Positions 9,477 to 19,728 of a stretch of DNA of 64,000 nt are shown here, one piece after another. The notes below the pieces were generated by a model. It did not search any database, had not been told where the DNA came from, and saw only the letters and a program-made list of their open reading frames with translations. The position numbers and the translations under genes are program-made. The first letter of the stretch is position 1; every line of letters begins with the position of its first letter. The DNA is from Sphingomonadales bacterium (GTDB lineage Bacteria; Pseudomonadota; Alphaproteobacteria; Sphingomonadales; Sphingomonadaceae), in the NCBI GenBank assembly GCA_027486895.1, contig JAIXOE010000037.1, positions 62,001-126,000 of the forward strand, in the 5' to 3' direction.

Positions 9477-11131
9477 CAGTTCGCTGTCTTAATAGTGCCA
9501 GGAAGGCCCACATCCAATTTGGCTGAAATCCGCAATGCAACCGCGGCATCAGATGATATCTGAGCGCTATTCCAAGCATAGCGCGCGTCACGTCGTCGCC
9601 CTGCCCGCCAATATGCATCACCCAAATGTTCAAAGATCGTCGTGTCGCCTTTTTCGGCGGCAGCGGCTTTCTCCAGCATAATGACGGCGTCATTGAATTT
9701 GCCGCTTTTATACAGAGCCCACCCTAGCGAATCTGCATAAGCCGATGATGTAGGCTCTATCTCATACGCACGCCGCACAAATGCCTCCGCTTGGGCCATG
9801 TCAGCGCCGCGCTCCAGCATGCCGTAGCCTAGATAATTCAGGGCACTAGCGTTAGAAGGGTCTAACGTGATCGCATTTTGAAGCTCCCGTTGGGCGTCCT
9901 CCCAACTGCCATTTTTGTCCAGTGCACTGGCGAGCATGACATGAAACGAAGCGCGACTTTGGGGTGCCTGCCTTTTAAAATCATCAAGACCCATTGCTGT
10001 TCGATATTGGGCAATCGCCTCTTCCAACCGTCCATTTTGCTGAAGCATTTGGCCCAGCAACGTCGCACGCGCAGCAGATTTGGCATTCTTATCGAAGCTA
10101 AGGCGCGTCAGTTCGACCGCAGCATTCCCATCACCAAGATCTCTTAGCAGCGCAGCCTTCGTAAAAACTGTTCGTGTCCAATAAGGCGAACTCGATGGAA
10201 TTTTATCCAAAAGCGCAACAGCTTCACGGCCGCCTGATAATTTCCCAAGCGCTTTGGCGGTGGTGATGATGGCAGGTGCATAGTCCGGTGCTGTCCATAC
10301 TGCCAATCGCGCAAGCGCAAGGCCAGGTTCGGGCAAATCCTGATCAATCAGCGACGCTGCGATCCGCACGTACATTGCTGCAAGTCCTACATTTGGGCTG
10401 ATAGTCGATTCAGGTGCACCAGCTTCCTCAAATTGGCCACCAAACTCTGAACCCATTGCAGTACCAAGCATGGCGTTTGCAAAGCCTACTTGTCCCCTCT
10501 TAGCAAGAACGGGGGCGGCGCTGATGTAGAGGTCGCGCATGGCATCGCCGCCAACCGATACCATATTACGCAATCCCAATTTCGCCTTGGCATTCTGGCC
10601 AGTGGCGAGATCAAGATACACGATCTGGTCAACGGCGTAGAAATTGAAAAACGGGTCAGTATTGCCCTCTTGTAGGGTAAGGTCGTGTGTCCCAGTTTTT
10701 GCGACGGACACCCATGCGCGCAATATGGGCGCCATAAAGCCAAAATTACTGCGGGTCTCCAATTCATCGGCTGCCAACAAAGCCATCGACCAACGACGCT
10801 TTTGAAAGGCGTCGGTGAACAGAACCAACGGTCCTTCCGGCGGAACGTCGTTTTTCAGTTCCTGAACACGAATGGCCTTCACAGCGGCCGCGAAGTCGCC
10901 CTGCCTAACAGCATTTTCGTAAACACGTTTCGCCAATGTCTCGCTGTCAGCGGATTCTTCAAACAGTTTGAGATATCCCGCCAATGCTGCCCCGTGGCGC
11001 GCGCCAAACTCTGCAGCACGCGCGTTGGCATAGGCCGTTTGGCCGTCATCCACGGAGGCATAAGCTGGCGCCGCACATAAAAGCAGTGCGGCGGTCAGCT
11101 TACATATTGGGGTAATTCGGCCCACCGCCAC
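9476..11131 (-). CDS. Secreted tetratricopeptide repeat protein
   Basis: N-terminal signal peptide; C-terminal TPR units (ALNYLGYGMLERGADMAQAEAFVRRAYEIEP...); stop overlaps ispE start. Confidence 0.8.
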   Translation of the reverse strand: MAVGRITPICKLTAALLLCAAPAYASVDDGQTAYANARAAEFGARHGAALAGYLKLFEESADSETLAKRVYENAVRQGDFAAAVKAIRVQELKNDVPPEGPLVLFTDAFQKRRWSMALLAADELETRSNFGFMAPILRAWVSVAKTGTHDLTLQEGNTDPFFNFYAVDQIVYLDLATGQNAKAKLGLRNMVSVGGDAMRDLYISAAPVLAKRGQVGFANAMLGTAMGSEFGGQFEEAGAPESTISPNVGLAAMYVRIAASLIDQDLPEPGLALARLAVWTAPDYAPAIITTAKALGKLSGGREAVALLDKIPSSSPYWTRTVFTKAALLRDLGDGNAAVELTRLSFDKNAKSAARATLLGQMLQQNGRLEEAIAQYRTAMGLDDFKRQAPQSRASFHVMLASALDKNGSWEDAQRELQNAITLDPSNASALNYLGYGMLERGADMAQAEAFVRRAYEIEPTSSAYADSLGWALYKSGKFNDAVIMLEKAAAAEKGDTTIFEHLGDAYWRAGRRRDARYAWNSAQISSDAAVALRISAKLDVGLPGTIKTAN

Positions 11132-12740
11132 CCTCCGGCGTCACCCAATTGATGTTTTGATTGGGGTCTTTGATATCGCAGGTTTTGCAATGTACGCAGT
11201 TCTGGGCGTTGATTTGATAGCGTGGGTCTTTGCCCTCTTCCTCTATCCATTCATACACACCGGCGGGGCAGTAGCGCGTCGAAGGGCCGGCGAATTCCAT
11301 GAACTCGCTGGTCTTTTGCAGGTCCATATCCTTGACCTGCAAATGGATGGGCTGATCTTCGGCATGGTTGGTGTTCGACAAGAATACAGACGAAAGGCGG
11401 TCAAAGCTGAAGATGCCGTCGGGCTTTGGATAATCGATACGCTCGGCTGCGTTCTTCTTTTTGAGCGCCTTGTGATCGGGATGGTGCTTCATGGTGAACG
11501 GCATGCGAATACCGAAGCTTTCGAGCCACATGTTCACACCAGAAAGCATTGTTCCAAAGACATTGCCGTATTTTTCAACCAGCGGCAAAACGTTGCGTAC
11601 CATGTGAAGCTCTTTGTAGACCCAGCTGTTATCATAACTCGTCTGGTACGTTTGCAACTCATCATGCTCGCGACCTGCGGCCAGCGCTTCCACAACGGCG
11701 TCTGCTGCCAACATGCCCGTCTTCATGGCAGTGTGCGTGCCCTTAATACGTGGCACGTTAACGAACCCAGCAGAACAACCAATCAACGCCCCACCAGGGA
11801 ACGCCAACTTTGGCACCGACTGCCAGCCACCATCGCTGATCGCGCGCGCGCCATAAGAAACGCGCTTACCACCAGCCAAAATCTTCTTAACCTCAGGATG
11901 GGTTTTCCAGCGTTGGAGCTCTTCGAACGGCGATAGATACGGGTTGGAATAGTTCAGCCAAACAACAAACCCTAAAGCCACTTGGTTATTCGCCTGATGG
12001 TACAGGAATGCGCCGCCATTTGCGTCCGTCAAGGGCCAGCCCTGGCTGTGAATCACCCGGCCTGCCGAATGCTGTTCGGCTGGAATGTCCCACAATTCTT
12101 TCAAGCCGATGCCGTAAACCTGTGGCTCGCAATCCTTGTCCAAGGCAAACTGCGGCTTGATCAATTTGGTCAGATGGCCACGCACACCTTCGGCAAAGAA
12201 GGTATACTTCGCATGAAGTTCCATGCCGGGCATATAATCATCTTTGTGGCTGCCATCGCGTGCAACACCCATGTCACCTGTCGCAACGCCCTTAACCGAG
12301 CCATCGGCATTATAGAGAATTTCGGCAGCAGAGAATCCGGGGAAAATTTCAACGCCAAGATTTTCCGCTTGGCCCGCAAGCCAACGACACAGATTGCCAA
12401 GCGAACCTGTGTAGGTGCCCTTGTTATGCATGAAGCCCGGCGTCAGGAAATGCGGCATGTTAAACTTGCCAGTCTTGGTCAATATCCAGTGCTGGTTATC
12501 GTTCACTGGCGTATCAGCCAGCGGGCATCCCATATTGCGCCAGTCAGGCAGCAGCTCGTCAAGCGCCTTTGGATCGATCACAGCGCCAGATAAAATATGC
12601 GCGCCAACCTCAGATCCTTTTTCCAATATGCAAACGCTGGTGTCGGGTGACTGCTGTTTGATGCGTATCGCCGCCGATAGCCCTGCTGGCCCCGCACCAA
12701 CAATTACAACATCATATGGCATCGACTCGCGTTCACTCAT
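11100..12740 (-). CDS. Electron transfer flavoprotein-ubiquinone oxidoreductase
   Basis: VVIVGAGPAGLSAAI FAD motif; C-terminal 4Fe-4S ferredoxin-like CVHCKTCDIKDPNQNINWVTPEGGGGPNY. Confidence 0.96.
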   Translation of the reverse strand: MSERESMPYDVVIVGAGPAGLSAAIRIKQQSPDTSVCILEKGSEVGAHILSGAVIDPKALDELLPDWRNMGCPLADTPVNDNQHWILTKTGKFNMPHFLTPGFMHNKGTYTGSLGNLCRWLAGQAENLGVEIFPGFSAAEILYNADGSVKGVATGDMGVARDGSHKDDYMPGMELHAKYTFFAEGVRGHLTKLIKPQFALDKDCEPQVYGIGLKELWDIPAEQHSAGRVIHSQGWPLTDANGGAFLYHQANNQVALGFVVWLNYSNPYLSPFEELQRWKTHPEVKKILAGGKRVSYGARAISDGGWQSVPKLAFPGGALIGCSAGFVNVPRIKGTHTAMKTGMLAADAVVEALAAGREHDELQTYQTSYDNSWVYKELHMVRNVLPLVEKYGNVFGTMLSGVNMWLESFGIRMPFTMKHHPDHKALKKKNAAERIDYPKPDGIFSFDRLSSVFLSNTNHAEDQPIHLQVKDMDLQKTSEFMEFAGPSTRYCPAGVYEWIEEEGKDPRYQINAQNCVHCKTCDIKDPNQNINWVTPEGGGGPNYPNM

Positions 12741-12854
12741 TGCCTTTATCCTTTACCCGGCATGTAAATCAGGCCATCCGAATTTCCGGACAGCTCGTGG
12801 GAATTGCCATGCCAAGCAATTGACCCTGTCGTCAACAAGTGACTGAAGGGATTT

Positions 12855-13616
12855 ATGGAGGATCGCGCAGAAACTGCAGCTTTAGCGGCTGTCGAATCGC
12901 TAACTGGTTGGTGGACGCTGGCCGGTGTGGATTCTGTCGTCGGTGAGGCAGCCGTTAATTGGCTGGCGGAAGATGAAGTAGTCAACCCTCCAAAACTGGC
13001 TGGAGCAGCCGCTAACAGTAATGCCAACGCCCCTGTCGCACCTCAAGTGCCATCGATTCCTTGGCCCAATGATATTGCGACATTGCGGCAAATGGTGATT
13101 GATGGTGCGGCACTTCCCGGCAATGGCTTCGGTCCTGTTCATATCCCCCCAATTGGCCCGGATGACAGTACGATTGTCATCATATCCGACTTGCCCGATC
13201 TGGCAGATGCCAATGAAGCGACTGCCGGAACGTCCGTAACGCACATATTGCTAGAACGTATGCTGGCAGCCATTGGGGTCAATATCGCAGATTGCTACCG
13301 GACATGGCTTGCAACGACGGTGCCGGCGACGGGCGAATTGCCCGATCAGTTTCTGCCTGAATTGGGGCAATATATGCTTCATCAATTGGGTCTAATTAGA
13401 CCCACATCGGTGGTTATACTCGGTTCATCGGCATGCAAGGCTCTGTTAGACGCAGATCTTATGAATGCGCGCGCAGAGTTACGGAATGTTAACCATGATG
13501 GCCGCAACATGGCCGCATTGACGACATTCCATCCGCGAACGCTCATCGCAAGGCCTGCCATGAAAGCACAGGCGTGGAGAGATTTGCAGATGTTTGCAAA
13601 AAGGGATGCCCTGTGA
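12855..13616 (+). CDS. Uracil-DNA glycosylase-fold protein, degenerate
   Basis: C-terminal HPRTLIARPAMKAQAWRDLQ and LGSSACKALL resemble UDG family 4/5, but the GEAPG motif and Fe-S cysteines are not seen. Confidence 0.6.
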   Translation: MEDRAETAALAAVESLTGWWTLAGVDSVVGEAAVNWLAEDEVVNPPKLAGAAANSNANAPVAPQVPSIPWPNDIATLRQMVIDGAALPGNGFGPVHIPPIGPDDSTIVIISDLPDLADANEATAGTSVTHILLERMLAAIGVNIADCYRTWLATTVPATGELPDQFLPELGQYMLHQLGLIRPTSVVILGSSACKALLDADLMNARAELRNVNHDGRNMAALTTFHPRTLIARPAMKAQAWRDLQMFAKRDAL

Positions 13617-15400
13617 GCGCCAAGAATGTGGATATCGCAAAAGTGCGCAACTGCCGAGCGAACGCCTTTAAATGGCTTGTGCCGATGCTAGCCTTATTCC
13701 CAGTGGGGGCTGCGCATGCAAATACGAGCGAGGGCTTTCGCGCGATAGTTTCGACACAGATTGCCCCAACCGTATTGGATGCAAAAGAAAAGGCAGCCTT
13801 TGCGGCAATCTACGACGCCATTCGAAACCAAAAATGGGACGATGCTGCACGGTTAATTGATGCCGCACCACAAGGGCCAATGGCTGCCATGGCGCGCGCC
13901 GAATTATATGTTGCCCCTGACAGCCCAAAGGTTGAGGTCGCGCAACTGCAGTCGCTATTGCAGTCGGCACCCTATCTGCCGCAGGCGGAACAGCTTGCGA
14001 CAATGGCGCGCAAGCGTGGCGGTGGTGTTCTTCCTGAACGTCCCGGTATCCGTCGTTTCTCATGGTTAGGTGGCGCACCAAAGCGAGATTTGCCGACAAA
14101 CGCGGCCAGCGATGCCATTCGCGGCGAGCTTCAGGTGTTTATCAAAAACGACCAGTCTTTAGCCGCGGAACAGTATCTGGAAACCAAGGGCGCTGAACTT
14201 TCACCCGAAGCATTGACTGAGCTCAGATACCGCGTCGCATGGTCATATTATATCGAAAATGACGACCAATCAGCCAAACGGGTTGCAATGCTCGCACGAT
14301 CGGCGGGCGGGGAGTGGGGCACGCAGGCAGCTTGGGTTGAGGGTTTAGCGTCATGGCGACTGCGCGAATATGCTGAGGCTTTCGAAACATTTGATTTCGT
14401 TTCACGCCTCGCAGCCAATGACGACCTAAAAGCGGCAGGTCTGTTTTGGGGCGCGCGCGCTGCTATGGCTGCGAAACAACCGCAATATGTGCAGCTGAAA
14501 ATGCAAAAAGCAGCGCAGTTGCCCGAAACCTTTTATGGTCTGCTTGCGAGCGAGACACTTGGCATGGAACCCATCGCCCGCAAAGCAGCGAAGGTTTCTA
14601 AGCTGGATTGGGCGAGTCTTAAAGATCAACAGAATGCCGTACTTGCGGTCGGCCTCGCTGAAATCGGTCAAACCAAACTTGCAGACGAAGCATTACGCCA
14701 TCAGGCGCGTATTGGTGATGCGCGGCAGCATGCCAATTTGGCGCAATTGGCCGGTTCGCTTAATCTTGCTTCCACCCAGTTTTGGCTGGGGCATTATGGT
14801 CCATCACGCGACCAGAGCAATGCCATAGCACGTTATCCGATGCCCAATTGGGAACCAAGCGGGGGCTGGCGGGTCACGCCAGCTCTTGTCTATGCGCACG
14901 CTTTGCAAGAATCCAATTTTCGCACCGATGTCATTAGCCCAGCGGGCGCTCGTGGTTTGATGCAAGTTCGGCCCGGCACCGCGCAGGATATGGCGCGGAC
15001 GCGTGGCGCTTCGTTCACTGCGTCGGAACTTGACCGTCCGTCAGTCAATCTAGAATATGGTCAGTCGTATCTTGAAAAGTTGCGCGATCTGCCAGCCACC
15101 GGCGGCCTGCTGCCAAAGGTGATTGCTGCGTATAATGCAGGACCCACTCCTGTCACGCGCTGGAACACCGAAATTCGGGACAATGGCGATCCCCTGCTCT
15201 TCATCGAGTCGATCCCTTATTGGGAAACGCGCGGCTATGTTGCCATTATCCTGCGCAATTACTGGATATACGAAATGCGGGAAAATAAGGCTTCGGGAAG
15301 CTTGAAAGGGTTAGCCCAATATATGTGGCCAAAGTTCCCCGATGCCAATGGAACCGTAACTGCGCGCCGCGCAACAGGAGGCGTCATTGCCGCTCGATAA
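13612..15400 (+). CDS. Soluble lytic murein transglycosylase
   Basis: SLT domain ALVYAHALQESNFRTDVISPAGARGLMQVRPGTA, VIAAYNAGPTPVTRW; GTG start overlapping the upstream stop. Confidence 0.92.
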
Positions 15401-15914
15401 CGATATCGCGTTTAAGCCAGTCAATATTGCACTTCTAACAGTGTCAGATACGCGCGGTCCAGACAATGACACCAGCGGCAATTTATTGGCCGAACGTATT
15501 ATCGCGGCAGGACATAAGATCATCGAGCGCGCGATCTTGCGCGACGATACCGCGATGATCACCGCACGATTGCACAATTGGATCGATGATGATCACATCG
15601 ACGTTGTCATATCCACTGGCGGAACAGGCCTCACCGGACGCGATGTTACGCCTGAAGCACTGGACCGCGTCAAAACCAAAGATATCCCTGGGTTTGGCGA
15701 GCTGTTCCGCTGGTTGAGCTTCGCAAGCATTGGCACGTCCACCATTCAATCGCGGGCCTGCGCGGTGCTGGCACGTGGCACCTACATCTTTGCGCTGCCT
15801 GGCTCAAACGGCGCAGTAAAAGACGGGTGGGACCAGATTTTGGTCCATCAACTCGATAACCGGCACCGTCCATGCAATTTTGTCGAACTGATGCCTCGCC
15901 TGTCGGAGCGCTAA
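15387..15914 (+). CDS. moaB: Molybdenum cofactor biosynthesis protein B
   Basis: [59 protein letters not shown] start. Confidence 0.92.
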   Translation: MPLDNDIAFKPVNIALLTVSDTRGPDNDTSGNLLAERIIAAGHKIIERAILRDDTAMITARLHNWIDDDHIDVVISTGGTGLTGRDVTPEALDRVKTKDIPGFGELFRWLSFASIGTSTIQSRACAVLARGTYIFALPGSNGAVKDGWDQILVHQLDNRHRPCNFVELMPRLSER

Positions 15915-15939
15915 GCGTCGAGACGCCAATCCTCCAAAT

Positions 15940-16443
15940 CTATTTCGCGGAAAGGGCCTTTTGCTCTTTCACAAAAACAGCGAATTCTCCGAGCATCGTT
16001 GACCACCATTCCGCAACATCGGTGAAGTTTTCTTTATTCAGACCGCCGGTGGTGGTGATGTCATAAGCAAGCTGAAGCTTTTTATCCTCCACTGAAGCTT
16101 GGATGAAGCGCTTTTTGGTATTCCATGCGTTGGCATATTCCGGAGTATTGTCATCCTCGGCATCGAAATTGGCGGCGAACTGCAACGAACTGCAATTTTT
16201 TCCTTCATCACAGCCATAAAAATATATCTCAAATTTATAGCCGCTGGCTTCGCTGGATATCATCGGGTCGCCGGTTTTGTCTTTGTCCAGCTTTGCCCGA
16301 AAGCCCGCATCCTGAATGCCCGAAACGATGGTTTCAGGCTTAGAAGCACAGATCAGCCCAGCGGGACAGTCATCCTGAGCCCGTGCGCTACCGCTAAATG
16401 ATAGCAATCCCGCGGACATCAGAATCAGAGCTTTTAGTTTCAC
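15940..16443 (-). CDS. Secreted YbjN-domain-like protein
   Basis: Signal peptide VKLKALILMSAGLLSFSGSARAQ; body resembles YbjN-type putative sensory-transduction proteins. Confidence 0.6.
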   Translation of the reverse strand: MKLKALILMSAGLLSFSGSARAQDDCPAGLICASKPETIVSGIQDAGFRAKLDKDKTGDPMISSEASGYKFEIYFYGCDEGKNCSSLQFAANFDAEDDNTPEYANAWNTKKRFIQASVEDKKLQLAYDITTTGGLNKENFTDVAEWWSTMLGEFAVFVKEQKALSAK

Positions 16444-16540
16444 CGGTGATTCTCCTTTCGGACAATTTGGCAGCACGCACTGGCGGTGCAACATGTATTT
16501 TGTTCTTTATATGTTCTCGCAATTATGGCATTGTTCGCAG

Positions 16541-17629
16541 ATGGAAAATGCAACCAATCGTGATGTGACAAAGGGACGCGGGGCACCCGCCAATGCAGTG
16601 CCAACCCGATTTAATTTGAACAACCTTGTTGCAGACGGAGACTGGCTGGACGCGCGTGAGGCGCTCGATGGTGTGAAGCCTCCGCTTAAGACGACGGTGA
16701 CGGAAGAGTTTGCAAAATCGATACTTTCTTTCAATAATTCCCCCGACATCCCTTTTGACCGTTCGGTGAATGCCTATCGCGGTTGCGAGCATGGCTGCAT
16801 CTATTGTTTTGCACGGCCAACACATGCCTATCATGATCTGTCGCCGGGGTTGGATTTTGAAAGCCGCCTTTTTGCAAAACCAAACGCAGCCGATATATTG
16901 CGCAAAACGATTGCGAAGCCGGGATATCGTGCAGCGACTATCGCGATCGGAACGAACACTGATCCGTATCAGCCGATCGAACGGACGTATCGCATTACGC
17001 GATCGATATTGGCGCTGATGGTGGAAACATCGCACCCCATTGTCGTCACGACAAAATCAGCGCGCGTTATTGATGATATAGACCTGTTGAGCCAACTGGC
17101 ATCCAAGCAACTGACAGGCGTTGCGATATCTGTGACGTCGCTTGATGCGAAGCTTGCTCGGACGTTAGAACCCAGAGCATCATCGCCGATGACGAGGCTT
17201 GCGGCGGTGCGTAAACTTTCTGACGCAGGAATATATGTGCATGTGAACATCGCGCCGATTATTCCAGCCGTAACAGATCACGAAATTGAAGCCATCGCGG
17301 AAGCTGCCGCTGAATATGGCGCAACAAGCATCAGTTCGATACCCATTCGCCTTCCGCATGAAGTCGCGCCTTTGTTCCGCGATTGGCTTGATGTCCATTT
17401 TCCCGATCGCGCGTCGAAAGTCATGAACATCATTCGCGATATGCGCGGTGGTAAAGACAATGATGCCGAATTTTTCTCACGGATGAAGGGGCACGGTCCG
17501 TGGGCGGAGTTGATACGAACTCGAATGCAAATCGCGCGAAAGAAACACGGCTTGGACAGTTCCAAATGGAATGTTAGAAATGACCTGTTCGTACCGCCAA
17601 ATATGAATGGGCAACTGAGCCTATTTTAA
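16541..17629 (+). CDS. PA0069/SplB-related radical SAM protein
   Basis: NAYRGCEHGCIYCFARPTHAYHDLSPGLDFE radical SAM CxxxCxxC motif. Confidence 0.92.
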   Translation: MENATNRDVTKGRGAPANAVPTRFNLNNLVADGDWLDAREALDGVKPPLKTTVTEEFAKSILSFNNSPDIPFDRSVNAYRGCEHGCIYCFARPTHAYHDLSPGLDFESRLFAKPNAADILRKTIAKPGYRAATIAIGTNTDPYQPIERTYRITRSILALMVETSHPIVVTTKSARVIDDIDLLSQLASKQLTGVAISVTSLDAKLARTLEPRASSPMTRLAAVRKLSDAGIYVHVNIAPIIPAVTDHEIEAIAEAAAEYGATSISSIPIRLPHEVAPLFRDWLDVHFPDRASKVMNIIRDMRGGKDNDAEFFSRMKGHGPWAELIRTRMQIARKKHGLDSSKWNVRNDLFVPPNMNGQLSLF

Positions 17630-18063
17630 GCGAAAGCTGCGCCGTCGATCTCCAGTGGGTTGAAACGTATAAGGCGGCTGGTTTTTACAGCGGCTTGCCG
17701 GTTGACAACGGCAATACGATATTCAGGGTCAGTAACCATCTCTAGAAATGCGCCGCTATTGGGGTAGCATGCGATAAATGCGGTATCCCAATGCCGGTCT
17801 TCAGGTCCAATGACCATGGACTCCATTCGGCCACGCCAGATAATGCTACCACCTACCCTTTCAAAAATCGGCCCGCTGGTCTTACCATATTCCTCATATG
17901 CCCGCGCGCCTGTCCAACCTTGACTGGCATGGATATGTTCGGCGGGATAAGCCGCAACCGCGTTGAACTTCAGCAAGTTAAGCATATGAATGGGCACATC
18001 ACGCGGGAGCGATTTGAACAAGTCAAACGCTGCGCGACTTGGGTCGATATAACTGTCGGTCAT
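17626..18063 (-). CDS. DUF1330-family protein
   Basis: PIHMLNLLKFNAVAAYP, ACYPNSGAFLEMVTDPEY. Confidence 0.75.
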   Translation of the reverse strand: MTDSYIDPSRAAFDLFKSLPRDVPIHMLNLLKFNAVAAYPAEHIHASQGWTGARAYEEYGKTSGPIFERVGGSIIWRGRMESMVIGPEDRHWDTAFIACYPNSGAFLEMVTDPEYRIAVVNRQAAVKTSRLIRFNPLEIDGAAFA

Positions 18064-18066
18064 TGT

Positions 18067-19665
18067 TCAGTCTTCCAGCACGAAATCTTTAAACTGCGCG
18101 CGCAATGCGACCTTTTGAATTTTTCCTGTGCCAGTATGCGGGAGCTCATCAACGAACAGCACCCTGTCGGGCATCCACCATTTCACGATCCGTTCGGCCA
18201 AATATGCCTTTACCGTGTCTTCATCGACGTCGGCGCCCGGCTTTTTCACCGCGACCAACACGGGGCGTTCGTCCCATTTGGGATGCGGGATCCCAATAGC
18301 GCCTGCTTCCGCAATTCCGGGACAGCCAACGGCAATATTTTCCAATTCAACTGAGCTAATCCATTCCCCGCCCGATTTGATAACATCCTTTACGCGGTCA
18401 GTGATCTGCATCGTACCATCTGGATGCAAAACGGACACGTCTCCGGTGTCGAACCATTGGTCCGCATCGACCGTATCGGCTTCGGCCTTGAAATAGCGCT
18501 TGATGACCCAAGGCCCACGAATCTGCAGCGCACCGGATGTCGTACCATCGCGTGGGGCAACATTGCCGTCCTTATCGATGACACGCAGCTCGACACCAAA
18601 AGGCGTTCTGCCTTGCTTGCAAACAACGTCTATCTGCTCATCTAGCGTCAGTTCGTCCCAATTAGGCGTCGGCGCGCCCATTGTTCCGATAGGCGACGTT
18701 TCGGTCATGCCCCATGCGTGCGAAACGCGGACACCCGACTTCATCAGCCGCTCAATCATCGCACGCGGCGCGGCTGAACCACCGATAGTGACAAGCCGCA
18801 ATTTTCCAAGCGAGGCATCACGTCCCGCTGCCGCCTCAGCATCGAGATGCGCAAACATCGCGAGCCAAACCGTGGGCACGCCTGCGCTATGCGTAATGCC
18901 TTCCTGAAGCATCAGGCTATGTAATGTCGCGGCGTCATTGGTGGTCGAAAAGACGAATTTAACGCCTGCTGCAGCCCCGGCAAATGGAAGGCCCCAGCTT
19001 GCCGCGTGGAACATCGGCACGATAGGTAGCAACGCGGCCTGCGGGCTCAAATCGAATATGGCTGGAGCGATTTCTGCCATCGCATGCAACATGGTCGAAC
19101 GGTGCTGATAGAGGACGCCTTTGGGATTGCCGGTGGTGCCGCTGGTGTAGCACAGCATGCATGGGTCGCGCTCGTCGCCCGTGGCCCATTCATAATTGCC
19201 ATCCTGGCCGTTGATCAAAGCGCCGTAACTGTCGTCACGGTCAAATATGACATAATGTTCAACAGTCTTCAGGTGCGGCTTTATCCGGTCGATGATTGGC
19301 TGGAACATCGCATCATACATCAACACCTTATCCTCGGCGTGGTTCATGATGTAAATCAGGTCTTCGTCAAACAGTCGGACGTTAACGGTGTGAATAACAC
19401 CGCCAAAGCCAATAGCACCATACCAGGTTGCAAGATGCCGATGGTGGTTCATCGCAAAAGTGGCAATCCGGTCACCCTTTTGCAGGCCAAGGCCGGCAAA
19501 GACTTGCGAAAGCCTGCGTGCTTCGCCCGCGACACCGGCCCAATTTGTCCGTTCAATAGTGCCGTCGGTCCAACGGGTTACGATTTCGCGGGTACCATGC
19601 TCTCGCGCTGCGTAATCAATTAAGTGGGTTACCCGAAGGTCCCAATCTTGCATCGTGCCGTACAT
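18067..19665 (-). CDS. Long-chain fatty-acid-CoA ligase (AMP-binding)
   Basis: LCYTSGTTGNPKGVLYQHRS, DRVKDVIKSGGEWISSVELEN, TGTGKIQK. Confidence 0.95.
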   Translation of the reverse strand: MYGTMQDWDLRVTHLIDYAAREHGTREIVTRWTDGTIERTNWAGVAGEARRLSQVFAGLGLQKGDRIATFAMNHHRHLATWYGAIGFGGVIHTVNVRLFDEDLIYIMNHAEDKVLMYDAMFQPIIDRIKPHLKTVEHYVIFDRDDSYGALINGQDGNYEWATGDERDPCMLCYTSGTTGNPKGVLYQHRSTMLHAMAEIAPAIFDLSPQAALLPIVPMFHAASWGLPFAGAAAGVKFVFSTTNDAATLHSLMLQEGITHSAGVPTVWLAMFAHLDAEAAAGRDASLGKLRLVTIGGSAAPRAMIERLMKSGVRVSHAWGMTETSPIGTMGAPTPNWDELTLDEQIDVVCKQGRTPFGVELRVIDKDGNVAPRDGTTSGALQIRGPWVIKRYFKAEADTVDADQWFDTGDVSVLHPDGTMQITDRVKDVIKSGGEWISSVELENIAVGCPGIAEAGAIGIPHPKWDERPVLVAVKKPGADVDEDTVKAYLAERIVKWWMPDRVLFVDELPHTGTGKIQKVALRAQFKDFVLED

Positions 19666-19728
19666 CCAAGCTCTCCCTCATCTGACGTCGCCAATCTGCT
19701 TGGCGGATATTTTGCGTATGATTGTTGA

